Source: a virus. From it: 52,547 nt of DNA. The stretch lies in the IMG/VR virus record IMGVR_UViG_3300017605_000310, positions 1-52,547 of that record. The stretch is one strand, 5' to 3'. Positions 15,387-22,079 of the stretch are shown piece by piece; within the stretch, counting starts at the first letter, position 1; every line of letters begins with the position of its first letter. The notes beneath the pieces are model-generated. The model did no database searches. It was not told the DNA's origin and saw only the letters and a program-made list of their open reading frames with translations. The position numbers and the translations under genes are program-made.

Positions 15387-15748
15387 TACTCGTCCTTCCC
15401 GGCTTGCCGCATTTTTACGTCCTGCCGAGTCTCGAGCATACGCATGCCGTGGTTCCAATGGTTGAGGCACGTCCCGCCGTGGAGCTCCTGGCATTCCTCG
15501 GTCCAATGCCGCTTATGGATTGGCGCTGTCTCGTACTCGTCAAGCCACCGGCCGGCATTCAACCAGGTGGAAGCGTGCGCCCAATCCGCATACGACGGCT
15601 TCCCCTGAATGTACCGTCGCACCCCGTCTACCAAATCAGCGAACGTCGCTGCCTTGCGCGCCTTCATAAAGGCTTTCTGCGCGGCGAGTTTGGCTATATG
15701 TCTCGGGTAGACAGCCCAAAATGCCTCAAATTCTTCAGCGAGTGTCAT
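15386..15748 (-). CDS. DnaT-like replication protein C-terminal domain, 120 aa
   Basis: Contains the pattern FWAVYPRHIAKLAAQKAFMKARK followed by GVRRYIQGKPSYADWAHAST and TWLNAGRWLDE. These define the replisome-organiser/DnaT-like domain that recruits host helicase to phage origins. The usual N-terminal DNA-binding part is absent: upstream in-frame codons read to a TAG within about 38 codons without an ATG. It lies beside a 325-bp repeat-bearing gap that may be the origin. No helicase gene is seen, so host helicase is presumably used. Confidence 0.75.
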   Translation of the reverse strand: MTLAEEFEAFWAVYPRHIAKLAAQKAFMKARKAATFADLVDGVRRYIQGKPSYADWAHASTWLNAGRWLDEYETAPIHKRHWTEECQELHGGTCLNHWNHGMRMLETRQDVKMRQAGKDE

Positions 15749-16073
15749 GCGCTGCGCCGCCGTTTCTACAAGAGGAACACCACGGCCTTTCTTTAGGGGA
15801 TAACCACCGCACGCCAGCGAGCTTGCCGCACCCTTCTATGCGGAAGAAGTTCAAAAACTTCTCGGCGGTGCCTCACCCTTGCGGGTTATCCCTCAAATTG
15901 GGTCGCAGGCCGTATGCGTTGCCCAGACACCGCGCCTCTCTCCGGGGTCCTGGCTGATAACCGCACGCCAGTCTGCGGACGATTTCAGGGCTTCAACCTG
16001 CGGTGTCGTCAACCTTCGGGCGCCCTACAAACTACGTAGTCCCTCGCGTGGAGGCTGCTTTTACGTATCGCGC
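15749..16073. other. 325-bp gap with repeats, candidate replication origin
   Basis: No convincing gene of normal size is present. It contains two copies of GATAACC-(acc)-GCACGCCAG (15799-15817 and 15956-15971), an inverted GGTTATCCC (15884-15892) and a 10-bp palindrome actacgtagt (about 16031-16040). A TTG-started 39-residue frame covers about 15897-16016 (minus) but is unconvincing. Location beside the replication gene favours an origin or regulatory RNA. Confidence 0.45.
15795..15893 (-). ncRNA. Candidate structured element closed by a 9-bp stem
   Basis: GGGATAACC (15797-15805) pairs exactly with GGTTATCCC (15884-15892). Inside are a 7-bp hairpin AGAAGTT-caaa-AACTTCT (15845-15862) and a CCGCA/TGCGG hairpin (about 15824-15842). 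The nesting suggests an RNA or origin cruciform. The same GATAACC arm recurs at 15956, so an alternative pairing is possible. Confidence 0.4.
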
Positions 16074-16733
16074 TCAGCCTGAAGCGCCGTTATTCCCTGA
16101 CCCGTCGCTAACGTTGAACCCGTACTCGAATGTGATCTGGAGTCCGTCGTCTGTTGAAGCTGTCGGTAACGCCAGCCCAGAAGCGGCAAACTTTCGCACC
16201 ATCTGTTGCACGATCGCCGCTTTCAGATCGCCCCACGGCAAGGCCACATTGACCGTAACGTAGCCGTTGTTCTGGGCCTCCTTGCGCGGGAACCGACGCA
16301 TCCAATCAGAGCGGTTACAGTAAAACGCTTGCCGCAACAGTTCGAATGGAAGCAGGTAACATTTCTTCGCGCTCGGTATGGCGTAGGCGATAAAGTCGCA
16401 CCGCTTGTTCGCATCTAACGTCCAGCCGATCCTGTTGCGCGGGTCCGCTTCTCGATAGAAGACACTCCACTCCTCAAGTAAGACGTCGCCGTAATCCTTC
16501 GTCCGTTTCTTCTCATCGATCGTGTGTTGCTGGCCGTTCGCACGAATTACGATCCGATCGATCCCGTGCCGCTGGCCGTCGCCGTGGCGATCAACACGCA
16601 CACAGTTCGCCATGTCCGGCCAGAGGCGCTGATAGAACTCCACCCAACTCGGCTCATCGCTTAAACCTGCTGAATACTCCAACGACTCCGCGAACGAATG
16701 GACTATGCCGCTTGATTGCCCCACGCCTTCCAA
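16074..16733 (-). CDS. PD-(D/E)XK-like hypothetical protein, 219 aa
   Basis: The stretch GIDRIVIRANGQQHTIDEKKR has the spacing of a PD-(D/E)XK core (D-x(14-16)-E-K-K) with flanking charged residues (KDYGDVLLEEWS). The remaining sequence (RCDFIAYAIPSAKKCYLLPFELL) resembles the second half of restriction-endonuclease folds. It follows an adenine methylase, but whether they act together is unknown. The ATG lies 31 nt inside the upstream gene; a later TTG after GGAG is an alternative start. Confidence 0.6.
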   Translation of the reverse strand: MEGVGQSSGIVHSFAESLEYSAGLSDEPSWVEFYQRLWPDMANCVRVDRHGDGQRHGIDRIVIRANGQQHTIDEKKRTKDYGDVLLEEWSVFYREADPRNRIGWTLDANKRCDFIAYAIPSAKKCYLLPFELLRQAFYCNRSDWMRRFPRKEAQNNGYVTVNVALPWGDLKAAIVQQMVRKFAASGLALPTASTDDGLQITFEYGFNVSDGSGNNGASG

Positions 16734-17734
16734 CCCGTTCGCGGTGAACGACAGAACAATTCAATTCGCTGAAACTCCGGATACATCGCCTCAATCAATT
16801 CGTAAAACACTGGGGGCTTCGCGCTGTGCTCGCCCCGAGGCGCTGTCACAACCGAGTCAGGACGAACAGCCGGCTCAGGAACTGGCGGATTACCTTTCGT
16901 GGCAATCAGCAATAATTCGTGCCTTTGCCGCGCGTAGTAGCCCATCCCGATCTGATCCTTCACCCACACCATCGACGTGCGATAGACGAAGCCCCAGGCA
17001 TCCAGCACGCGCATGGCCTCGGCCAACTTCGGACTCGTCGCCCACAGAAACAACACGGCATCGGGAGTCGCGAGGGCTGACACAGGCAACGCGCAGATGT
17101 CGTCCAGTTCCATTGTCGGATACTGGTTCTCGATCGCCCTGTTCTCGGTTTTGATGTGCTCGTACCGCCAGGGAGGATCGGCGTAGATGACTGGAAAGGC
17201 TTCAGCCTGATTCAGTTCGGTATTTCCGCGGCTGATCTCGACAATGTTGTCGATACGCTCTTGCCGCCGCTCAGTTTGCTTTTTTGTTCGGAGAACTTCG
17301 GTGAGGTTCTGCTCACGCTGCGCGATAGCTTCACGCGTCTCTACTGGTAGCGCGGCAAGCTGTTGAGCTATAGCTGAGGTCTTCCAGGATATATCGAGGT
17401 CTGATAAATCTACCGTTGTGGAAGTTTTTTGTGGACGGCCTCTCTTACTTATCTGCCCTGCTTCTTGTGCAGCCGAAATCAATTCACCAAGTCGTGCTAG
17501 CGCCCGCATTTTGATCGCGTGCGCGAAACCGATCACTTCCTCGCCGAGCTGTTGGCGTTTTGCGAATACCTGCTGCGCTGCCGCAGCGTCCATTACCAGC
17601 TTGACTTGATCGACAGTGACCGCAACGCCGAGCGCCTTCTCAGCTTCAAGTAGTCGTTGAATAACGCGATCGCCAGCGACATGGACAGGGAGCGCAGACG
17701 CCTTCTGTAGTTTGGTAGACTTGCGAACAACCAT
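16703..17734 (-). CDS. MT-A70 family adenine methyltransferase, 343 aa
   Basis: Catalytic VIYADPPWRY (DPPW at 186-189), followed by FLWATSPKLAEAM, WVKDQIGMGYYARQRHELLLIATKG and the C-terminal IELFCRSPRTGWKAWGN, all typical of MT-A70 N6-adenine DNA methylases. The first 165 residues are helical, like the ParB/KorB-type region that phage members often carry. It probably methylates phage DNA at adenine for protection. The start overlaps a possible 24-residue frame (TGATG). Confidence 0.9.
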   Translation of the reverse strand: MVVRKSTKLQKASALPVHVAGDRVIQRLLEAEKALGVAVTVDQVKLVMDAAAAQQVFAKRQQLGEEVIGFAHAIKMRALARLGELISAAQEAGQISKRGRPQKTSTTVDLSDLDISWKTSAIAQQLAALPVETREAIAQREQNLTEVLRTKKQTERRQERIDNIVEISRGNTELNQAEAFPVIYADPPWRYEHIKTENRAIENQYPTMELDDICALPVSALATPDAVLFLWATSPKLAEAMRVLDAWGFVYRTSMVWVKDQIGMGYYARQRHELLLIATKGNPPVPEPAVRPDSVVTAPRGEHSAKPPVFYELIEAMYPEFQRIELFCRSPRTGWKAWGNQAA

Positions 17735-17808
17735 CAGCCGTGCTCCGTGAAAGCCGGTGAAGTGGCCAGGGACGGCCCAGCGTTTCCGCGCTGATCCGTC
17801 CCGCTCAT
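17734..17808 (-). CDS. Possible 24-aa peptide
   Basis: A short frame (MSGTDQRGNAGPSLA...) whose TGA shares a base with the methylase ATG. It may act only as a coupling leader. Very short, so uncertain. Confidence 0.25.
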   Translation of the reverse strand: MSGTDQRGNAGPSLATSPAFTEHG

Positions 17809-17845
17809 TCTCCGCTGTTCGCTGAGGAATTTCAAGATCTTTCGC

Positions 17846-18118
17846 CTATATTTTCGTGATCAATTTCAGCACGTCGTCAGGCGTGCGCAGCACGTAGATC
17901 GGCCCACCGCGCCACGTCTTGTGAAACTTGGATTGTCCAGGCTTCACCTTCCCCTTCAGCGTCTTGACTTCAGCCAGTTCGGTGCGTCCCTGAAATCCGA
18001 TCACCCCGTCTGGTCCGTCCGTCACATTCAGCGGCAACCACTGCCCACCGCACTGACGAATCACCTTCACCAGCTCTGGTTCATTTGCGTCACGCTTCGC
18101 GCGTCGGCGGTACGGCAT
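17846..18118 (-). CDS. VRR-NUC-like nuclease, 90 aa
   Basis: PD-(D/E)XK core of the VRR-NUC type: GPDGVIGFQGRTELAEVKTL with Asp and E-V-K, then GQSKFHKTWRGGPIYVLRTPDDVLKLI. Small phage members are Holliday-junction or structure-specific nucleases used in recombination and packaging. It sits between an HNH gene and an adenine methylase and near ERF, consistent with a recombination set. Confidence 0.75.
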   Translation of the reverse strand: MPYRRRAKRDANEPELVKVIRQCGGQWLPLNVTDGPDGVIGFQGRTELAEVKTLKGKVKPGQSKFHKTWRGGPIYVLRTPDDVLKLITKI

Positions 18119-18432
18119 TAGCGCTGCCTCGTAAACCCCAGCACGCCGTTGGCGTCATCGCCCTCAATGAACAGCCGGTAGCCATGTAGATCCGCATGAC
18201 AGATCGGGCACAGCAACAGGACGTTGCGCTCTGTCTCGTCATGTGCGCGACTGCGAAAACGCAAGTGGTGGTGATGCAGTCCTGGTCCTTTGCGATGGCA
18301 CGCGCGGCACTGGTGCTTGTCTCGCTTGGAGACGAGCCGGTATACGACACGTCTATACGCTTCTTTCAGCTTGCGAGCGTCCAGCTTCTCAGCGGCACGA
18401 CTCAGCGGCTTCGGTTGGGCAGTCGGCAGCAT
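18118..18432 (-). CDS. HNH endonuclease, 104 aa
   Basis: CRACHRKGPGLHHHHLRFRSR, ETERNVLLLCPICHADLHG: two CxxC pairs around the HNH His/Asn elements. The N-terminus (SRAAEKLDARKLKEAYRRV) is helical. Its stop overlaps the next start and its own start overlaps the upstream stop by one base. Probably a free-standing nuclease of the early operon. Confidence 0.85.
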   Translation of the reverse strand: MLPTAQPKPLSRAAEKLDARKLKEAYRRVVYRLVSKRDKHQCRACHRKGPGLHHHHLRFRSRAHDETERNVLLLCPICHADLHGYRLFIEGDDANGVLGFTRQR

Positions 18433-18635
18433 CAGCGCCAGTCTTTCCCTTCGCCGTCATACCGTGCGGCCGCGCGTTCGTAGGCTTCATCGCAGTCGTA
18501 GTCCGCGCACTGCTGATGGAGCGTCACGTCGATGTATTCAGCCGGCGACCAGTGCGTCTGCCGTGCCTCTAAGACGGTCTGTGTCACCAGATCCTCGTCA
18601 GCGATCGGCTTCCCGCAGACGGCACAGGTGTTCAT
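18432..18635 (-). CDS. Small zinc-finger protein, 67 aa
   Basis: N-terminal MNTCAVCGKPIADEDLV knuckle and a later HQQCADYDCDEAYERA, giving a probable zinc site. The rest is helical. No enzymatic motif. It overlaps both neighbours by one base. Confidence 0.6.
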   Translation of the reverse strand: MNTCAVCGKPIADEDLVTQTVLEARQTHWSPAEYIDVTLHQQCADYDCDEAYERAAARYDGEGKDWR

Positions 18636-19390
18636 TAGAACGGCACCCGCTCGCCTTCCTCGGCAAGCTGTTCGCGCTGCTGAAAGACGGGCCGGAGTTC
18701 CGTCAGGTTCTTGCCTTCGATGACGGCCTCCACTTCCCGGCCGTCATGGGCAAAACTTTCCGCCGCCTGGAACACCGACTTGCTGAACGTCGTCGCCTCA
18801 CGGCCATCGCTGAACTTGACGGCGTAGAGCGTCCACGGCCCCTTGGCGTTCTCCCCGGTCTTGGCGACCTTGGCGATCGTCACGCGCAATGCACCTGGCT
18901 GTAGGGGCTCCTGAGCACGTCGTGGAACCTGTCGCGCTTGCTGCGCTGCTGCGCTGGCTTCGGGCTGTGCCGCGTTCCCGTCGTCATCGTCGTCAGGAGC
19001 GATGCCCACCATTGACGACAACCCGTATCGCCTGCCATACGTACAGGCCGAGCCGATGCTCTGCGGACTGTCATCCTTCGCGGTCAGCGTCAGGTCTTCA
19101 CTGATCCATTCCCCGGAACTGTGCGCCAGAATCGTCGTCACCGTCACCGACGCGCCCTGGCCTTTGATCGGCTGGAGGACGCACAACTCGTACTTGCTCA
19201 ACGGCCCACGGCACGCCTCCCACACTGACGCGAGGTCGGCATACTTGCTTTTGAAGAACGGGTTGACGGCATCCTTCGTCGCCGCGCCCATTTCGCCCTG
19301 AGCTTTAGCCAGCGCCGCCGCCAGCGCACCGATAGAGCTCGAGCGATTACCAATCACCGCCACGACGGACGCTTCCTCATTCGCCAGCAT
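18635..19390 (-). CDS. erf: ERF-family single-strand annealing recombinase, 251 aa
   Basis: ERF hallmarks: IGALAAALAKAQGEMG, NPFFKSKYADLASVWEA, TCTYGRRYGLSSMVGIAPDD and an acidic DDDDD run. A Pro/Gln-rich linker leads to a C-terminal OB-like region (LRVTIAKVAKTGENAKGPWTLYAVKF), which is not in minimal ERF proteins. It anneals complementary strands during phage recombination. I prefer the ATG at 19390 (MLANEEASVV) because an upstream ATG at 19480 lies deep in the preceding zinc-protein gene. No exonuclease partner is obvious beyond the VRR-NUC and PD-(D/E)XK proteins nearby. Confidence 0.85.
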   Translation of the reverse strand: MLANEEASVVAVIGNRSSSIGALAAALAKAQGEMGAATKDAVNPFFKSKYADLASVWEACRGPLSKYELCVLQPIKGQGASVTVTTILAHSSGEWISEDLTLTAKDDSPQSIGSACTYGRRYGLSSMVGIAPDDDDDGNAAQPEASAAAQQARQVPRRAQEPLQPGALRVTIAKVAKTGENAKGPWTLYAVKFSDGREATTFSKSVFQAAESFAHDGREVEAVIEGKNLTELRPVFQQREQLAEEGERVPF

Positions 19391-19604
19391 GGGGCACGCT
19401 TTCTGGTTGAACACCTGGGTTGTAAACGACGCCTCGTCGTGCCAAGTCTTGCTGTAGCGGGGTGGTAATGGCTTCGCCATACAAGTGCGTCATGTAGGAC
19501 CGACAGAGAATGCAGCGCACCGGATTCCCAAACTGCGCTCGGAACGGGGCCGTTGCGACGGTCGCGCAACTACGGCAACGGTAGGTATGCAGTTGTGCGC
19601 TCAC
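19377..19604 (-). CDS. Small zinc-binding protein, 75 aa (GTG start)
   Basis: TYRCRSCATVATAP and NPVRCILCRSYMTHLYG give two CxxC pairs of a zinc ribbon. The GTG at 19604 overlaps the TGA of the upstream micro-gene (GTGA), which decides the start. Confidence 0.6.
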   Translation of the reverse strand: MSAQLHTYRCRSCATVATAPFRAQFGNPVRCILCRSYMTHLYGEAITTPLQQDLARRGVVYNPGVQPESVPHAGE

Positions 19605-19720
19605 AGCACCACCAGCCACGCGATCCCAGCCAGAGCCGCCAAACTCGCACACAGCAGATCCGGCCAGTACCGGGCGCACCAATAGGCCAGCGGAGAGACG
19701 GAGAGCGGTTTCAACCTCAC
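19601..19720 (-). CDS. 39-aa membrane peptide (GTG start)
   Basis: Begins VRLKPLSVSPLAYWCARYWPD and continues with a hydrophobic helix (LLCASLAALAGIAWLVVL). GTGA overlaps at both ends with neighbours support translation. Confidence 0.5.
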   Translation of the reverse strand: MRLKPLSVSPLAYWCARYWPDLLCASLAALAGIAWLVVL

Positions 19721-19845
19721 TTCTCCAGCCACGCTTTCCGCTTCTGCGCGACGAGTGGTTCTTCGCTGGCAAACGCGAGGAGCCGCCACCCGAACAGGCC
19801 GAGCAGCGCCACGCCGACGCCGACGAGCGAGGTGATCAGAATCAT
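19717..19845 (-). CDS. 42-aa membrane protein
   Basis: MILITSLVGVGVALLGLFGW forms one membrane span, followed by a basic tail (VAQKRKAWLEK). The start overlaps the stop of the 82-residue gene (ATGA). Confidence 0.6.
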   Translation of the reverse strand: MILITSLVGVGVALLGLFGWRLLAFASEEPLVAQKRKAWLEK

Positions 19846-20090
19846 CGGTGCATCCCCGTGATGAGTACGCCGAGCCACTGAATGACGCGATCCGCCCCCC
19901 ATCGCCCAATCAATTCCAGAAGCTGCAACTGCGCCGCTCCGCGCGCTTCTTCTTCCTCGGCCGCTCGCATCTCTGCTTCCGCTTGCGCCACGTCCCGGTC
20001 ATGGATGGCTTTGGCGCGGGCGACTTCTTCGTCAGAGGCCTTGTAGGGCGTATCTGGCGGTGGCACGGCAAGTCGAAGGGACTGGGCCAT
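19842..20090 (-). CDS. Helical hypothetical protein, 82 aa
   Basis: Acidic, Ala/Glu-rich coiled-coil-like helix (ARAKAIHDRDVAQAEAEMRAAEEEEARG) followed by LLELIGRWGADRVIQWLGVLI, an amphipathic or membrane-contacting segment. No known family. Confidence 0.6.
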   Translation of the reverse strand: MAQSLRLAVPPPDTPYKASDEEVARAKAIHDRDVAQAEAEMRAAEEEEARGAAQLQLLELIGRWGADRVIQWLGVLITGMHR

Positions 20091-20093
20091 GCT

Positions 20094-20192
20094 TCACCAC
20101 CCGAAGTACTGACGCAGCCGTTGCCACCGTGTCGGCTGACGGAGCCGCGTCTCGAGCTGGCGATACCAGAACGAATCAGGATGGAAGGTCAT
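20094..20192 (-). CDS. 32-aa peptide
   Basis: MTFHPDSFWYRQLETRLRQP...QYFGW, preceded by GGAG six bases before the ATG. Aromatic/basic composition. It fits exactly between two genes of the operon. Confidence 0.5.
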   Translation of the reverse strand: MTFHPDSFWYRQLETRLRQPTRWQRLRQYFGW

Positions 20193-20202
20193 GATTGACT
20201 CC

Positions 20203-20484
20203 TTACGCCAGCCAGCAGGACAGCAGCCAGTACCACGGGTCCGAAGGCGTCAGCCCCTTGCAGTAGTCGTAGTTCGGCACCGTCGCCGCATACACGACCG
20301 TGCTCAGCATCACCGCGACGGCAATCGCCACGACGAACCGCCGCGCCGCAGGGCTGCGCCAGGACATGCCGTGCCACTCGAAATAGATCGCCGCGATTGC
20401 GATCATCGTGACGGGAATCCAGACCGGGCTGTAGGCCAAATCTGTCAGCGCCGACGCCGCCTGCGGAACGTGAATCAGAATCAT
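20203..20484 (-). CDS. Membrane protein, 93 aa
   Basis: Three hydrophobic segments: ALTDLAYSPVWIPVTMIAIAAIY-type first span (about 10-35), RFVVAIAVAVMLSTVVYAA (about 49-67) and a C-terminal WYWLLSCWLA. Start overlaps the upstream stop by one base. Probably inner-membrane; function unknown. Confidence 0.65.
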   Translation of the reverse strand: MILIHVPQAASALTDLAYSPVWIPVTMIAIAAIYFEWHGMSWRSPAARRFVVAIAVAVMLSTVVYAATVPNYDYCKGLTPSDPWYWLLSCWLA

Positions 20485-20834
20485 TAGCTTGCCTTCTCTT
20501 CCTTGCTGTCGAGTAACGCCATCCGCAAGGGCTGCCGCCGCCCTGTGACCACCGTGAGCCGCACCGTGCGACGAACTTCCATCGGGAGGCCGTGCTTCTG
20601 CACCAGGAACAACGAATACCAGCGCCAGAAATTCGACGGCAGCAGCATCAAGGCTGTGTGCTTCAGGTGGCCTTCCCCCATCAACTGCCGGTCCAACAGC
20701 CGAGGGTCCATCTGCATGTGCAGCGCGGCTTTGACGATGCTGACGTCAGCGAACCGCAACGCCTTCCGAATCAGATCGGTATCGACCACCATCGCCACGA
20801 AGAACGCGCCGAGGAACCAGGTCGGATGCATCAC
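20484..20834 (-). CDS. Hypothetical early protein, 116 aa
   Basis: N-terminal hydrophobic patch (WFLGAFFVAMVV), then helices (LIRKALRFADVSIVKAALHMQMDPRLLDRQL) with an HTH-like rhythm, and a basic strand-rich end (VRRTVRLTVVTGRRQPLRM). A regulator is possible. No close family known to me. Confidence 0.6.
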   Translation of the reverse strand: MMHPTWFLGAFFVAMVVDTDLIRKALRFADVSIVKAALHMQMDPRLLDRQLMGEGHLKHTALMLLPSNFWRWYSLFLVQKHGLPMEVRRTVRLTVVTGRRQPLRMALLDSKEEKAS

Positions 20835-20900
20835 AGCGTCCCTTTTTCGGACTAGCGCGGCAGCTCGGGAATCGAGATACTCGCGTTCGTCATGAACGAC

Positions 20901-21152
20901 TCACCGACCCCAGAACCGGCCGCGCTCGAATCGCTCGATCTCACTCATGGCCCAACGCGGGTGACCCGGCCAGTTGTGGACCGGCGCAGGCGCTTGTCCA
21001 CTGACGACCCAGCGGTGCCAGGTGTGCCGGGAGATCCCGAACCGCTCGCAGATGGCCGACGTGCCGAGGAGCTTCTGTGCGCGCGGTATCGCGTGCGCGT
21101 CGCGCTCCGGTATCTGCGCGTCAGTTGCCACCGCCTGGAATCCGCGATTCAT
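20901..21152 (-). CDS. Helix-turn-helix (excisionase-like) protein, 83 aa
   Basis: Residues 27-60 read as a small DNA-binding helix-turn-helix: LLGTSAICERFGISRHTWHRWVVSG, then a wing (HPRWAMSEIERFERG). Second gene of the early operon, a usual place for a CII- or Xis-like regulator. The start overlaps the Cro-like stop. Confidence 0.75.
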   Translation of the reverse strand: MNRGFQAVATDAQIPERDAHAIPRAQKLLGTSAICERFGISRHTWHRWVVSGQAPAPVHNWPGHPRWAMSEIERFERGRFWGR

Positions 21153-21382
21153 GACGCAACCGCCTCGGGCGGCTGGACGAGATAACGATTCAGCGGATAC
21201 CCGAGCGCATGCGCGAGCCGCTTCGCCGTCTTCGGTGATCGGAAGGTGCCTTTGAAAAACCGCATGACGGTCTGCACGCTGAGTTCAGACTCCACAGCGA
21301 GATCGCTATACGTCCAGCCGCGCGACAGCCGGTCGGCGTTCATAAGCTGGACCTTCCACGGGGATTTCGTTCGCCTTGCCAT
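21149..21382 (-). CDS. Cro/XRE-type regulator, 77 aa
   Basis: SRGWTYSDLAVESELSVQTVMRFFKG matches an XRE helix-turn-helix, followed by SPKTAKRLAHALGYPLNRYL, the dimerising tail of small Cro proteins. First gene leftward from the divergent control region, so it probably opposes the repressor encoded on the other strand. Confidence 0.8.
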   Translation of the reverse strand: MARRTKSPWKVQLMNADRLSRGWTYSDLAVESELSVQTVMRFFKGTFRSPKTAKRLAHALGYPLNRYLVQPPEAVAS

Positions 21383-21392
21383 TTCGCAAGCG

Positions 21393-21422
21393 AGTCTACA
21401 ACCGCTCCTTTCGTTTTGTCAA
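21393..21422 (-). promoter_or_regulatory. Early leftward promoter (TTGACA-18-TAGACT)
   Basis: Minus strand: consensus -35 TTGACA at 21422-21417, 18-nt spacer, -10-like TAGACT at 21398-21393. Expected transcription start is only about 4 nt before the ATG at 21382, so the mRNA may be leaderless. An AAAGGAG lies inside the spacer, too far to serve the ATG. Confidence 0.6.
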
Positions 21423-21434
21423 ACAATATTTTCC

Positions 21435-22079
21435 ATGAATCTGACAGATGGCAAGCGGGCGGGTGTACGCTGGAGACGCGCACTCATACTGATGCCTGTA
21501 TCTCGTACAAAACAACCGCTGTTACGCGCGTTTGGGCACGTATTGGGAGTCTTGCATCTGAAATTTGAGCAGAGCCGACAGCGCGCGTACAGTCATGCGG
21601 CCATTGCCAGGTTTGTTCGTGAGCGCGCCCCTTCTCTCCGTCTGGCGTTTGGAGGACCGACCTTGTGGCGGTGGGAGGAAGGCCAGGTAAACAGGACCGA
21701 TCCGTTAGTGTTGGAAGAACTGGCTGGCTTGTACGGCACCGACTATGCGTCGCTTAGCGCGGTGTTACGGGCTAACCGCGCAGACCCCACGCTTTCACCA
21801 GAAGATGGTTTAAAAATTCTGGAGGGTGTCAGTGACGCATCGCACACGAAGACTCCGAGTGATCGCTCGGACGCCGCAACCGTCCTCAATGTTGAGTATG
21901 TCGCTGAAATCGCCGCGCGACTCATCGACTCAGGGGACACACTCCATCAACTGGCCGAAGAGATCCTTGGGCGACAAGTTGCAGCTCTTGGCGATCCACC
22001 GACCGGGCGCGATGCTCGTGATCGAACATCTCGCGGACAAACTCCTCGCCACAATTCCAATCCACGACGAGGTGCGTGA
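21435..22079 (+). CDS. CI-like repressor candidate with HTH, 214 aa
   Basis: First gene rightward, divergent from the Cro-like gene. Residues about 35-100 resemble an XRE domain (YSHAAIARFVRERAP, TLWRWEEGQVNRTDPLVLEELAGLYG, ASLSAVLRANR). The C-terminal part has no S24 peptidase motif, so it would not be LexA-like. The last 45 codons are low in structure (TGRDARDRTSRGQTPRHNS), while the +1 frame there gives a better helical end (KLQLLAIHRPGAMLVIEHLADKLL), so a frameshift is possible. The stop shares a base with the integrase ATG. Confidence 0.65.
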   Translation: MNLTDGKRAGVRWRRALILMPVSRTKQPLLRAFGHVLGVLHLKFEQSRQRAYSHAAIARFVRERAPSLRLAFGGPTLWRWEEGQVNRTDPLVLEELAGLYGTDYASLSAVLRANRADPTLSPEDGLKILEGVSDASHTKTPSDRSDAATVLNVEYVAEIAARLIDSGDTLHQLAEEILGRQVAALGDPPTGRDARDRTSRGQTPRHNSNPRRGA

